Below are positions 55,432-64,000 of a stretch of DNA of 64,000 nucleotides, piece after piece. The stretch comes from Hydrangea macrophylla (Eukaryota > Streptophyta > Magnoliopsida > Cornales > Hydrangeaceae). The translations under genes were made by a program, and so were the position numbers. The stretch spans positions 57,130,274-57,194,273 of the forward strand of contig CM066998.1 of assembly GCA_033977485.1 (NCBI GenBank), read 5' to 3'. Every line of letters begins with the position of its first letter. Positions within the stretch are counted from its first letter, which is position 1. The notes beneath the pieces were generated by a model, which worked only from the letters and a program-made list of their open reading frames with translations, ran no database searches and was not told where the DNA came from.

Positions 55432-56934
55432 ATTTTATTTTAAAACAAAATGATACAGAGGTTTGACTCATAAGAAGCATCCTTAAAATTATCTTTTTAT
55501 TGTGTCTGGTTCACCGCATTGCACTCTGCATTTTACCCTCCCGACTGTGTCTGAAACGCGGCGCTGACATTGTTCAGGTCTTGCTGTGCCAGGGCACAAG
55601 TCACCGTTGATACTGTACCTTCCAAGGTATATCAAAAAGAGTAAAAACCTCCGTACTGTCTCTCCGACGGTATATTGGAACTCTCGTCAACGGACCCTCT
55701 TTGACTAAACCCAGCCTTTGCATATAGATTCCTGTAGAACCTTTCATAGGACTATTCATTTACCTTTTCAGATAGGACAATGTGATATAACTGATGTATG
55801 CCCTGGCGGGATTACCTGCGCGGTGTAGACGCTTATGTGGCATAGAACAGAACCTCTTTCTTATGATTCCCAAGGCAATCACTCACATATAATCACATTG
55901 AGTTGACCTGCCTAGGCACCATGACAAAGATGTCTGCTATATGCTCACAAAGATATACACCGCAAACCTTGTTTGTTGGTCCTAAGACATAGGAGTATGA
56001 AAACCTACTAGACAGTATGATCACTATCACCATATTAACCAGTTTCTTCCAGAAACTCTGTCTAAATCTCCCAGATATGCCAATTCCTCCCAGAAACTCT
56101 GTCCAGATATCCCAGATATAACCATATTAACCAGTTTCTCCCAGAAACTCTGTCTAAATCTCCCAGATATGCCAATTCCTCCAAGAAACTTTGTCCTATC
56201 TTCCCAGATATACTAGTTTCTCCCAGAAACTCTATCCAAATTTCTTAAAAATACCCAAAGTACCTGTTTTCCCAGAAGCTCTGCCCAAATCTCTCGGATT
56301 CTCCAAAAATCCCAGCATCTCTGCCCAAATCACCTAGAAATGCTCAGATATACTTGTTTCTCCTAGAAACTCTATCCACATTTCTCATAATTGCCCAAAA
56401 AAACCAGTTTCTCCTAGAAGCTCAGTCCAAATCAACCAGAAATTCCTATTTCTCCTAGAAACTCAAATGACTTCTAGAAATTTCTCCGAATCTTCCGAAT
56501 CCCTGTTTCTCCCAGAAACTCTGTCCAAATTTCCCGAAGTATCCCAGAAATCCCTATTATCCCTTGGTGATCATACTGGAAAGTAAGGTTAGCACACTCT
56601 GTATGGCTAGGACCTTATTTGTTTAACTGCTATTTGTTAGAAATAGGAGCATCATATAGATTAGGGCTTGCATCCGCATGCTTGTCTCATGTGCATGCAC
56701 CATTCTCATCAGTCTGCGCACACTATCTCAGTCGATCTGTACATAAGCCAGTCCATCTTCCTTAACATCACTGTCATTGTCTATCTAAAGTCATTACTAT
56801 CAGAATCTGATACACCTCTCCTCTCGAATCTATAAGTCAATATAGATTCCCAAAGTCAGCCTCTGAGATCCCCATCCTGGATCAGAAGTTCGAGCAGTCA
56901 TTTGGTCAGAATCGGTCCGCCAAGAAAATTCAAC
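55432..56934 (+). other. Tat-2 leader with short-palindrome array
   Basis: Homologous to the Tat-1 leader. GTTTCT-NNN-AGAAAC palindromes occur at 56042, 56134, 56216, 56356 and 56505 within a degenerate array (about 56035-56560). Confidence 0.75.
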
Positions 56935-58185
56935 ATGAATCAAGAAACTTTGGAAGCCAAGGTCACTGAATTAATCAATCAACAGTCAGATCGGCTGACT
57001 CAAGTTCTGAAATTTATGGAAGAGTTCCGACAACAGCAACCACAGTACCCACCGGGGTTCCCACCACCACCGCCTAGATTTGGACCGCCTCCCGAAAATA
57101 ATGGAGAAGAAGAATGGTTTCAAGGGGTCCCGCCGCCTACATATGAGAAAAAGCTCCAAGAGAAAATGGACAAGGTTGACAAGCTTGAGAACATACTAAG
57201 GAAGAGTAAGGGGGTCGACGATTACATGTTAGGTCTGGAAGGATTGTTTGAGCCCAACAAGGTGAGGCTACCCGAGAACTTCAAGATGCCTGAAATCGAC
57301 CGTTTTGACGGAACTGGAAATCCGAAGAGCCACGTGAAGTTTTGTATGAGCATTTTTCAGTCAATGGGCTGCACCCATGAGCACATAGCTATGCTGTTCC
57401 CTCAAACCCTCCAGAAAGCCGCACTATCCTGGTTCCTAACCCTTGAAACTTCCAAGACCCGAGTTTGGGAAGATGTTGCTAGAACTTTCATTGATCACTA
57501 CTCCTACAACCAAGAGCTTGATGTCACCATCCGAGATCTGGAAACTACCAGGCAGAATTTCAATGAGTCCTTCGCTGCATTCTTGAGCAGATGGAGGAAT
57601 AAAGTAGCCCAAATGATCCACAGGCCTATTGAGAAAGAGCAAGTACGTATGCTGGTCAAGAACCTGCAACCAGTATACCATGAAAAACTATTCTACCAGT
57701 CCATCTCAACATTTGAAGAGTTGTTTGAGGTTGGGACTAGAATCGAGGATGCTATCTGTGAAGGCAAGATCAATGGAGCTGGGTCACTGCAAAAGGAGAA
57801 GAGACCCCATACCTTTGGTGAAGATCAAGAGAGCCTAGATGTCAATGCCTTAAGCCCATCATCAAGCCAAAATGATTGCAGTAAGAGGCACAAGAAAGGA
57901 AACCAAAGAGTCTTCACACCATTTGACATGAGCTTATCCTCCGCGCTCAATCACCTTGTTCAAAAGGGCCTCCTTGTACCTTTGGAGCCCAGTAAGCCTC
58001 CTAATCACCCACCTCCTGGGTACAATGAATCAAAGTATTGTGATTACCACCAAGACCAAGGCCATGAGACCGACAACTGTAAGAGGCTCCGTCACTCAAT
58101 TCAGGATCTCTTAGATGATGCGCCACACCCCAATCCAATTCACTACCTCGGTCTGGACCAACCCATGACCTATCCATTTCAATGA
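56935..58185 (+). CDS. gag: Tat-2 gag, intact, 416 aa
   Basis: Capsid/nucleocapsid protein, which would package element RNA into virus-like particles. Start ATG 56935 (MNQETLEAKV) is chosen because it aligns with the first ATG of Tat-1 gag; upstream the frame is open only from a TTG at 56902. Features: N-terminal coiled-coil-like part, Pro-rich stretch (about 43-60, PPGFPPPPP), Retrotrans_gag capsid region from MPEIDRFDGTGNPKSH at 118, and a C-terminal finger C369-x2-H372-x4-H377-x4-C382 followed by LRHSIQDLL. The CHHC order departs from the usual CCHC knuckle but is common in Tat-lineage Gag. No enzyme domain follows. This is the one intact Tat gag here and could in principle serve Tat-1 as well. 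Confidence 0.9.
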   Translation: MNQETLEAKVTELINQQSDRLTQVLKFMEEFRQQQPQYPPGFPPPPPRFGPPPENNGEEEWFQGVPPPTYEKKLQEKMDKVDKLENILRKSKGVDDYMLGLEGLFEPNKVRLPENFKMPEIDRFDGTGNPKSHVKFCMSIFQSMGCTHEHIAMLFPQTLQKAALSWFLTLETSKTRVWEDVARTFIDHYSYNQELDVTIRDLETTRQNFNESFAAFLSRWRNKVAQMIHRPIEKEQVRMLVKNLQPVYHEKLFYQSISTFEELFEVGTRIEDAICEGKINGAGSLQKEKRPHTFGEDQESLDVNALSPSSSQNDCSKRHKKGNQRVFTPFDMSLSSALNHLVQKGLLVPLEPSKPPNHPPPGYNESKYCDYHQDQGHETDNCKRLRHSIQDLLDDAPHPNPIHYLGLDQPMTYPFQ

Positions 58186-59781
58186 CCCTCTTCGCCGAGG
58201 CCCGTGAATGTTGAACCTGTGCCGGTGAAGTGACGGTGTTTGGGACTCTTGCTTGAAAACCAAATGAAGATGCTCTTTAGAAAGAAAAAAAAAAGAAATA
58301 AAAAGAATAAGTGAGTCACTGTGACATTCCATTTGAGACCAGGTCGAGTCTAGTCGAGTCTGTTGTATGTTTATTCTTGTGGTCGAGTCTGTCTGTCATC
58401 AAGTTGTTAATGAGTCTGTAATCCTTCTCTACTAATGGAATGAAGTCTCATTTTGCCTAATCTGATGTGCCTAGTCATAGATTCATGAATCGCTGAACTG
58501 AAGTGCCACTTTTCAAATTGCCATGGATATTACTGTGCTAAAAAAAAAAAAAGGGGTAATTTTTTTTACTCAAACAAAAAAAAATCCTGAAAGGTCAAAG
58601 TCAATTTTGCGCTGACACCGATGAAGAGCCAAGAATTGAATAGTCTTACTTTAAGAATTTAAAGATGCTTTTGCTCAAATCTTGAAAAGACATACTTGAG
58701 ACTGATTTGGGGCTTGCCCAACACCCCTTTCCACCATTTCTACCATTTCAGAGCCTTGGGCCCAACCCAATTGATAGCCATGCGAACCTGTGCAGACTTG
58801 GTCGTTGATGGTAGCTAAACATTTCAATGAGTTTCATCTCCACTTTCAAAAAAAAAAGAGTTCGCTAGGTTGAAAACCCGAAAGGGCACCTAGGCAAAAG
58901 TTAGAGCTGAAAAGGTATTGATTTCCAAGATCTGACCTTAGCCAGTCAAAATAATGGAGAAACTGAAAAAAAAAAAAAACAAATGAGAGAATCGTATGTG
59001 CCTCGATCACATTTCCAAAGGCACGGAACAACCACAAATAAATTCTGAAAAATGACATGAACATTTCAGAATTCTAAGATTACGATTGAAAGATCTTGCA
59101 AGAATCAGCTGCATGAAAAACAAAATTGACTGGCTAGGCGAAAGTGAAAAGGATCAACCCTCAAAACAAAACAAAAAGAAAAAGAAAAAGAAAAGAAAGG
59201 GAGATTGAAACTAAATCCTTTATTCAAAACTACCATAAGTGGCTCAAGTTTGAACTTCTTTGACGATTGGTTTGAAAAACCCTCATACCTCAAACCCCTT
59301 TCTTTCAAGACCTTGCCTTGAACTACGCTCGACCTGATTCCCACTCGGGGATACGTAGGCAACCGCATCGGTTCGGTCGACACCATCATAATCAAACCGA
59401 TTTCTTTCAAGCCTTGCCTTGAACTACGCTCGACCTGATTCCCACTCGGGGATACGTAGGCAACCGCATCGGTTCGGTCACCCCACCTACCCAAAAATCA
59501 ACCCGCTTCTTCCCAACCATGCCCGAACTACGTTGGACCTGATCTCCACTTGGGGGTACGTAGGCAGACTTTCAAAAAAGAAAAAAAGAAGGATGGCTCG
59601 CTAGGTCGAAAATCCGAAAGGACGCCTAGGCAAAAATTAGAGTTAAATCCAAGGTGAGCAATAACAAAAGAGAGAAAAGAGCTTGCTAGGTCACCTCACC
59701 GGTGCCTAGGCAAAAGTTATGAGCATTTGAGAGATTAAAGTCACGGTCCATGCCTCAAGCCAGAAAATCACCTTCCACACT
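58186..59781 (+). other. Tat-2 post-gag non-coding region
   Basis: Homologous to Tat-1 43079-44692: A-rich and purine runs (58279-58310, 58965-58982, 59165-59200) and three TACGTAGGCA units. No pol motif in any frame. Confidence 0.75.
59319..59570 (+). repeat. Three TACGTAGGCA units in Tat-2
   Basis: Cores at 59352-59361, 59453-59462 and 59557-59566; a fourth core lies at 62536-62545. Same arrangement as in Tat-1. Confidence 0.85.
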
Positions 59782-59980
59782 AGGGGCAAACTTCGGCTAC
59801 CCGCCTCGTTTGCCTGACTTTTACTATCTACCCTTCACACAAGGGGCAAACTTCGGTCACCTACCTCATTTGCCCAAAACCTCCAATGAACCTTCCTCCA
59901 AACTAGGGGCAAACTTCGGCCATTTGCCTCGTTTGCCTACCGATCCCACTTCATGCCCTTCAAACTAGGGGCAAACTTCG
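59782..59980 (+). repeat. Four polypurine-tract-like repeats in Tat-2
   Basis: AGGGGCAAACT at 59782, 59842, 59905 and 59967, spacing 60-63 bp, as in Tat-1. Confidence 0.85.
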
Positions 59981-60534
59981 TTTGCCACCTGATCCCTATA
60001 CACCAATGGTAAGCCTTCTAGTCACAAACATTGTCTTGAACAGATGGAAATGGAGCGTCTTTCATTCCATAAGCTAAGGCACTAATTCAAAGCACATCTT
60101 GAGAGAAGCAAGGAAATTGATTAGATCAGTAGGGAGGAATTTTCAAAAATAAGATTCACCATCAAAGTGATGCCACGTTAAGGAGAGAAGTAAACACAAA
60201 AGAGAAATGGTACATCATTTATGACAAAAGCACATTAAATTTTGGCAAGTCGACCTTGTTTCATTTTGGTGTCAAATGTGTCATCCTCGTGCGTTAATGT
60301 CTGTCAAGTTTTTGAGTCTGTTGTAGTCTCAAATGTGTAAGTCAATAGTGACTAATAGTGAATTTTTCAAATCAAGTCATAAAATTGTTAAGAGCATTCC
60401 AATGACAATACAAGCAGAAGTACCAAACACTATTACTGCATCGGTTAAGGCGTCAGCATGAGAAGCGTCCAAACTTAGGGCAAATGCGAACTTCATCCCT
60501 TTCCAAACCATCGAAAGTCGACCATCATCTCCTT

Positions 60535-61206
60535 GCAACATAAGTCCATGAGTGGCTGTTGATCTTTTGTCTTCATGCAACATAAGTCCATGACTAGCTG
60601 TTGACTGTCTTCCTTCATCTCCATGCAACATAAGTCCATGAGTGGCTGTTGATCTTTTGTCTTCATGCAACATAAGTCCATGAGTGGCTGTTGATGATCT
60701 TCCTTTCTTCATGCGACATAAGTCCATGAGTGGCTGTTGATCTTTCATCTTCATGCAACATAAGTCCATGAGTGGCTGTTGATGGTCTTCCTTTCTCCTA
60801 GCAACATAAGTCCATGAGTGGCTGTTGATCTTTCATCTTCATGCAACATAAGTCCATGAGTGGCTGTTGATGATCTTCCTTTCACCTAGCAACATAAGTC
60901 CATGAGTGGCTGTTGATCTTTCATCTTCAAGCAACATAAGTCCATGAGTGGCTGTTGATGATCTTCCTTTCTCCTAGCAACATAAGTCCATGAGTGGCTG
61001 TTGATCTTTCATCTTTCTTCATGCAACATAAGTCCATGACTGGCTGTTGATCTTTCATCTTTCTTCATGCAACATAAGTCCATGACTGGCTGTTGACGAT
61101 CTTCCTTCGTCCGAGCAACATAAGTCCATGAGTGGCTGTTGACCATCTTTCTTCGATCATGCAACATAAGTCCATGAGTGGCTGTTGATGATCTTCTATT
61201 GATTAT
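60535..61206 (+). repeat. 15-copy minisatellite, 42/46-bp units, in Tat-2
   Basis: GCAACATAAGTCCATGAGTG and the following GGCTGTTGA recur 15 times, starting at 60535, 60577, 60625, 60667, 60713, 60755, 60801, 60843, 60889, 60931, 60977, 61023, 61069, 61115 and 61161. Spacings alternate 42 and 46-48 bp in the first ten intervals, a dimeric higher-order pattern, and are then uniformly 46. Minus-strand open frames here are repeat shadows. Confidence 0.95.
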
Positions 61207-61589
61207 CACCCTCCATCAGTGTCAAACCACCGCAAATCATCTCTGTCACAAATAGAATGATACCTTTACTCCCATTTAACGGACGTATTTCCTTCTTCCT
61301 GGCAGAGTACATTATCCTTCAGCACCCGAAGGCCCCGACCGGCCCTCTTAGATTGAGCGCCGAAAGATTTGATCAACCGTGAGAGATTCAGAGATGGGTC
61401 CTGGTTCCCGATCAAGAAGAGAGATTCTCAGAGAGTCCCTTACCATCCCCAGCAGAAGATAACAGAAGTCCGAATCGATTCTCTAGACTTATCATCATAA
61501 GGATCGGCCAAAACATCACCCGCAGTCAAATCACCCCGATTCCCAGGGCAAGCAATATCTATTCACAATTCAAGGATCCATGTCCACTG
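61207..61589 (+). other. Tat-2 spacer between arrays
   Basis: Non-repetitive non-coding sequence. I see no gene and no counterpart in Tat-1. Confidence 0.6.
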
Positions 61590-62110
61590 ATCATCATGAG
61601 CCTTCTTACTTCTTATGAGCTTCCTCACACCTTCGTCTAAAGTTGTGAGCTCTCTCACTTTTCGTGAGCTTCCTCAAATTCGTGAGCTTCTTCACTTTTC
61701 ATAAGCTTCCTCACTCCTTCGTCCAAAATTGTGAGCTTTCTCACTTTTCGTGAGCTTCCTTACTCCTTCATTCAAAATCGTGAGCTTTCTCACTTATTGT
61801 GAGCCTCACTCCTTTGTCCAAACTCGTGAGCTTTCTCACTAATCGTGAGCTTTCTCACTTATCATGAGCTTTTTCACTTATCGTGAGCTTCCTTACTCCT
61901 ATGTCTAAAATTGTGAACCCCCTCACCTACCCATCGGTTATCATGAGCTTCCTCAAATAAAGATTATGAGCTTCTTCAGCAAACAAAAATCGTGAGCTTT
62001 TCCCTTATCATGAGCTTCCTCACTCCCTTGTCAAAAATTATGAGCCCCCTCACCTACCCATCAGCTATTGTGAGCTTTCTCGCTTAACGGTTATCGCGAA
62101 ACCCTTCTCC
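61590..62110 (+). repeat. GTGAGCTT(C/T)CTCACT minisatellite in Tat-2
   Basis: Degenerate array of TCGTGAGCTTTCTCACTT and GAGCTTCCTCACTCC units, about 20 GTGAGC-type cores. Absent from Tat-1. Confidence 0.85.
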
Positions 62111-62696
62111 GATTGGCTATCTTGAACTTCCTCATCTATCGTTTGGTATCCAGGACTTCTTTGTCCGTCGATTGTTGTCCTCTGGGACCCCACGTTCGAT
62201 TACATTTGTTTGCAAAGCACACTTCCCGTAATTCCAGAAGTTTTCCCCGAGACCCAGAATCTTCTAAACCTTGATGTCCTTATCCGAGTCATCCACCGCA
62301 TCACAGTCGCAAACACTAGCACAACACCAGCCCACTCGGAGTGGCACACCCCGCAGCACCTGCTCATACTAGGATCAGAGCACTAGGCATGATAGGACTC
62401 ATGTACACAATCATATCACATCCATGCATTGCATATCACTCTTTTAGCATAGCATCCGCCTGATTGTTGTGTATGTGCATGTGTGATTGGTTCCTTTGTG
62501 CCCTGAACTACGTCCTGGTCTGATTCCCCTTGGGATACGTAGGCAGCTCACGCAGAGCGCGACCAGCACTAGCCTCAGCATCATTGCATCTTTTGCAACG
62601 CTTTTTATCCTAAATCTATAGCCTCCAAAAAGTTCTGTCTCTTCAAAGCTTTGGCACTCACTTGCGACATGCGTTGCCTCGCAAGTTCATGCCAAA
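62111..62696 (+). other. Tat-2 3' internal end
   Basis: From about 62330 it is homologous again to Tat-1 (from about 46500), including the CACTCGGAGTGG box, the fourth TACGTAGGCA core and GCGTTGCCTCGCAAGTT before the polypurine tract. Confidence 0.7.
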
Positions 62697-62707
62697 GAGG
62701 GGCAAAC
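62697..62707 (+). other. Polypurine tract of Tat-2
   Basis: GAGGGGCAAAC directly before TGTAGACA. Confidence 0.85.
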
Positions 62708-64000
62708 TGTAGACACCCCATTTTGTCGGCTATCAGATTTAGGAGACCCATAGCTTGGTGGTTCACAATGATCGAAAAAGGACTCAAAAGGACTCCTGGA
62801 AGTTGGTTCTATTTCTCAAAATGCTCAGAATGACCAAAATGCCCTTGAAAGCCATAAAACTCCCAGATTTGGTCCCAAAGTTCTGAAAACATGCTACGTC
62901 GTAAGGAAAGTGATAAAATGAGTTTCTAAGAGAAATCAGATGAATTCGTCAGCTCCCAGAGACCCCCGGAAGTCCCGGAAGTTCCCGGAAAGTCCCCGTT
63001 GACCGGTTTGACCAAGGTTTGACTAGGTTTGACCAAGGTTTGACCAAGTTTGACCAAAATCATCCGAATTCACCAGAATCATTTTAAATCATGAGAAAAG
63101 TGTTAAAACAAGTTCCAAAAGAAAATCGAGCGAAAACATCAGCTCCCAGGAACTCCCGGAGGTTTCCAGAACTTCCCGGGAATCCCAGGTTTGACCAGTT
63201 TGACCAAAATTTGACTTCGGAACCGGGGCACCAAAACAATTTTCAAACATTTTTCATGGATACTAGAGGTCAATAGCTTTCCAACGGTATATCGCACATA
63301 ATTTCTGGATTTAAAACGAATTTATTATGAATTTCCAAAGGCAAAAAAGGCGATCAAATCAGCTTTTATCGCGAATACCGCAAAACTTTTCAAAGTGACC
63401 TATCCAAAAAATATTTTTTATGTAAAGTAGACTCCATTACCTTTCCAACGGTATATCACAACCTCCGTTTGGAGTTCATACGCATTTTCTGTGAATTTCG
63501 GACAAAATAGGGCCTTTTCGCGAATACCGGAACCTCTGGGGGCCTAAACGTAAATTTCTGGGCGTCTGAGGAGCAGTGCTGCCGCGGCACTGGCCCACTG
63601 CCGCCGCGGCACTGGCCCAGTGCCGCCGCGGCACTCAACCCTCGCAGAGTCCATTTTTTTAATTTTTTTGGGGGTCCAATTTGATTAATTGAAAGTCAAA
63701 ACGACATAGTTTTGTGTTCACAGTTGTTTGGGACCAATGGGAGTACTTCTAAAACCCCAAAACCACCCCAAATTGGCCTATATAAACCCCCCATTGCTCT
63801 TCATTTTAGGGGGGGCCAAGTGCAAAGCTTGAAAAGTTGTAGAGAAGAAGAGAGATAGAGATAGGTTTAGAAGAGAGAAAGGGAGCTTCTCCCATTGATT
63901 TTCCATAAGAAAGTGAGTTTTATTCTTGATTTCTTTCATTATCCTTCTATATACTTCACATTCAAAGTCCATTCCAACCCTCATTCTTGAGCATTCTTGA
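62708..64000 (+). repeat. 3' LTR of Tat-2, partial
   Basis: First 1293 bp of the right LTR, cut by the window edge. Nearly identical to 52102-53396, with a handful of substitutions and one fewer TTGACC unit. Nine TTGACY motifs at 62998-63217, three GC hairpins at 63574-63635, and a TATA box at 63778-63786. Confidence 0.9.

Larger units (their letters stand above)
52102..64000 (+). mobile_element. Tat-2: gag-only Tat-type element, sibling of Tat-1 (runs off the window)
   Basis: Same plan as Tat-1: LTR 52102-55410, primer site, palindrome-rich leader, intact gag, non-coding repeats, polypurine tract, and a second LTR from 62708 that is cut by the window end. The two LTRs are nearly identical over the 1.29 kb that can be compared, so insertion is recent. 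It sits in the Copia-B integrase. The left flank GCTGT (52097-52101) should reappear after the right LTR. No pol motif is visible between 58186 and 62707. Confidence 0.9.

Noticed and set aside
60377..60769. Minus-strand open frame of 130 codons with MDLCCM-type repeats
   Set aside because: It follows the minisatellite period and has no domain. It is a repeat shadow.
60535..61206. Regular repeats with spacers that superficially resemble a CRISPR array
   Set aside because: The units are imperfect, spacers repeat, no cas-like genes are present, and the context is a plant retrotransposon interior. It is a minisatellite.

Overview
This is a stretch of plant nuclear DNA, most likely from an angiosperm with a large, repeat-rich genome. 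It consists almost entirely of transposable elements nested in one another. I see no host protein-coding gene, rRNA or tRNA gene. The eukaryotic call rests on plant-type LTR retrotransposons with tRNA-derived primer sites, hAT-like DNA elements with 8-bp target duplications, LINE tails and an RTE-type LINE fragment. The species cannot be told from the sequence.

Left part (1-21194). An RTE LINE reverse-transcriptase fragment is joined to the 3' half of a decayed Ty3/gypsy chromovirus (RNase H, integrase, chromodomain) and its complete 2.7-kb LTR. That LTR is followed by a primer-binding site instead of unrelated flank. The 3' end of a Tat-type gypsy element ('Tat-3') follows, its LTR starting at 6054. 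A non-autonomous hAT element (7946-9143) sits in a minisatellite. A minus-strand gypsy RT scrap lies at 9915-10098. Old LTR-like sequence (10534-19460, low confidence) carries a complete gag-only LTR element at 13332-17213 with two 661-bp LTRs.

Middle (21195-30277). A second hAT-like element (21195-27144) is split by a degenerate minus-strand Tork/Tnt1-like copia element (21898-26907). Anonymous sequence, a MITE-like foldback and two minus-strand LINE tails follow.

Right part (30278-64000) is one nested stack. The host is a decayed copia element ('Copia-B'), whose 5' LTR begins at 30278. Inside that LTR sits a young, intact copia element ('Copia-A', 30287-35231) with two identical 208-bp LTRs, unusual TA...CA ends and a single 1411-codon gag-pol gene. 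In the Copia-B leader sits a 12.9-kb Tat-type element ('Tat-1', 37008-49933, target duplication AGGGT). In the Copia-B integrase sits a sibling, 'Tat-2' (52102 to beyond the window end). Tat-1 and Tat-2 have LTRs of about 3.1-3.3 kb and encode only Gag. The rest of their interior is repeat arrays, including four copies of a polypurine-tract-like motif, conserved TACGTAGGCA boxes, and a variable block where the two siblings carry unrelated minisatellites. Their LTRs hold clusters of 9-10 TTGACY (W-box) motifs.

Functionally only Copia-A looks able to move by itself. Tat-1, Tat-2 and the 13332-17213 element keep LTRs, primer sites and gag (intact only in Tat-2) but have no polymerase, so they would need enzymes from a related autonomous element.
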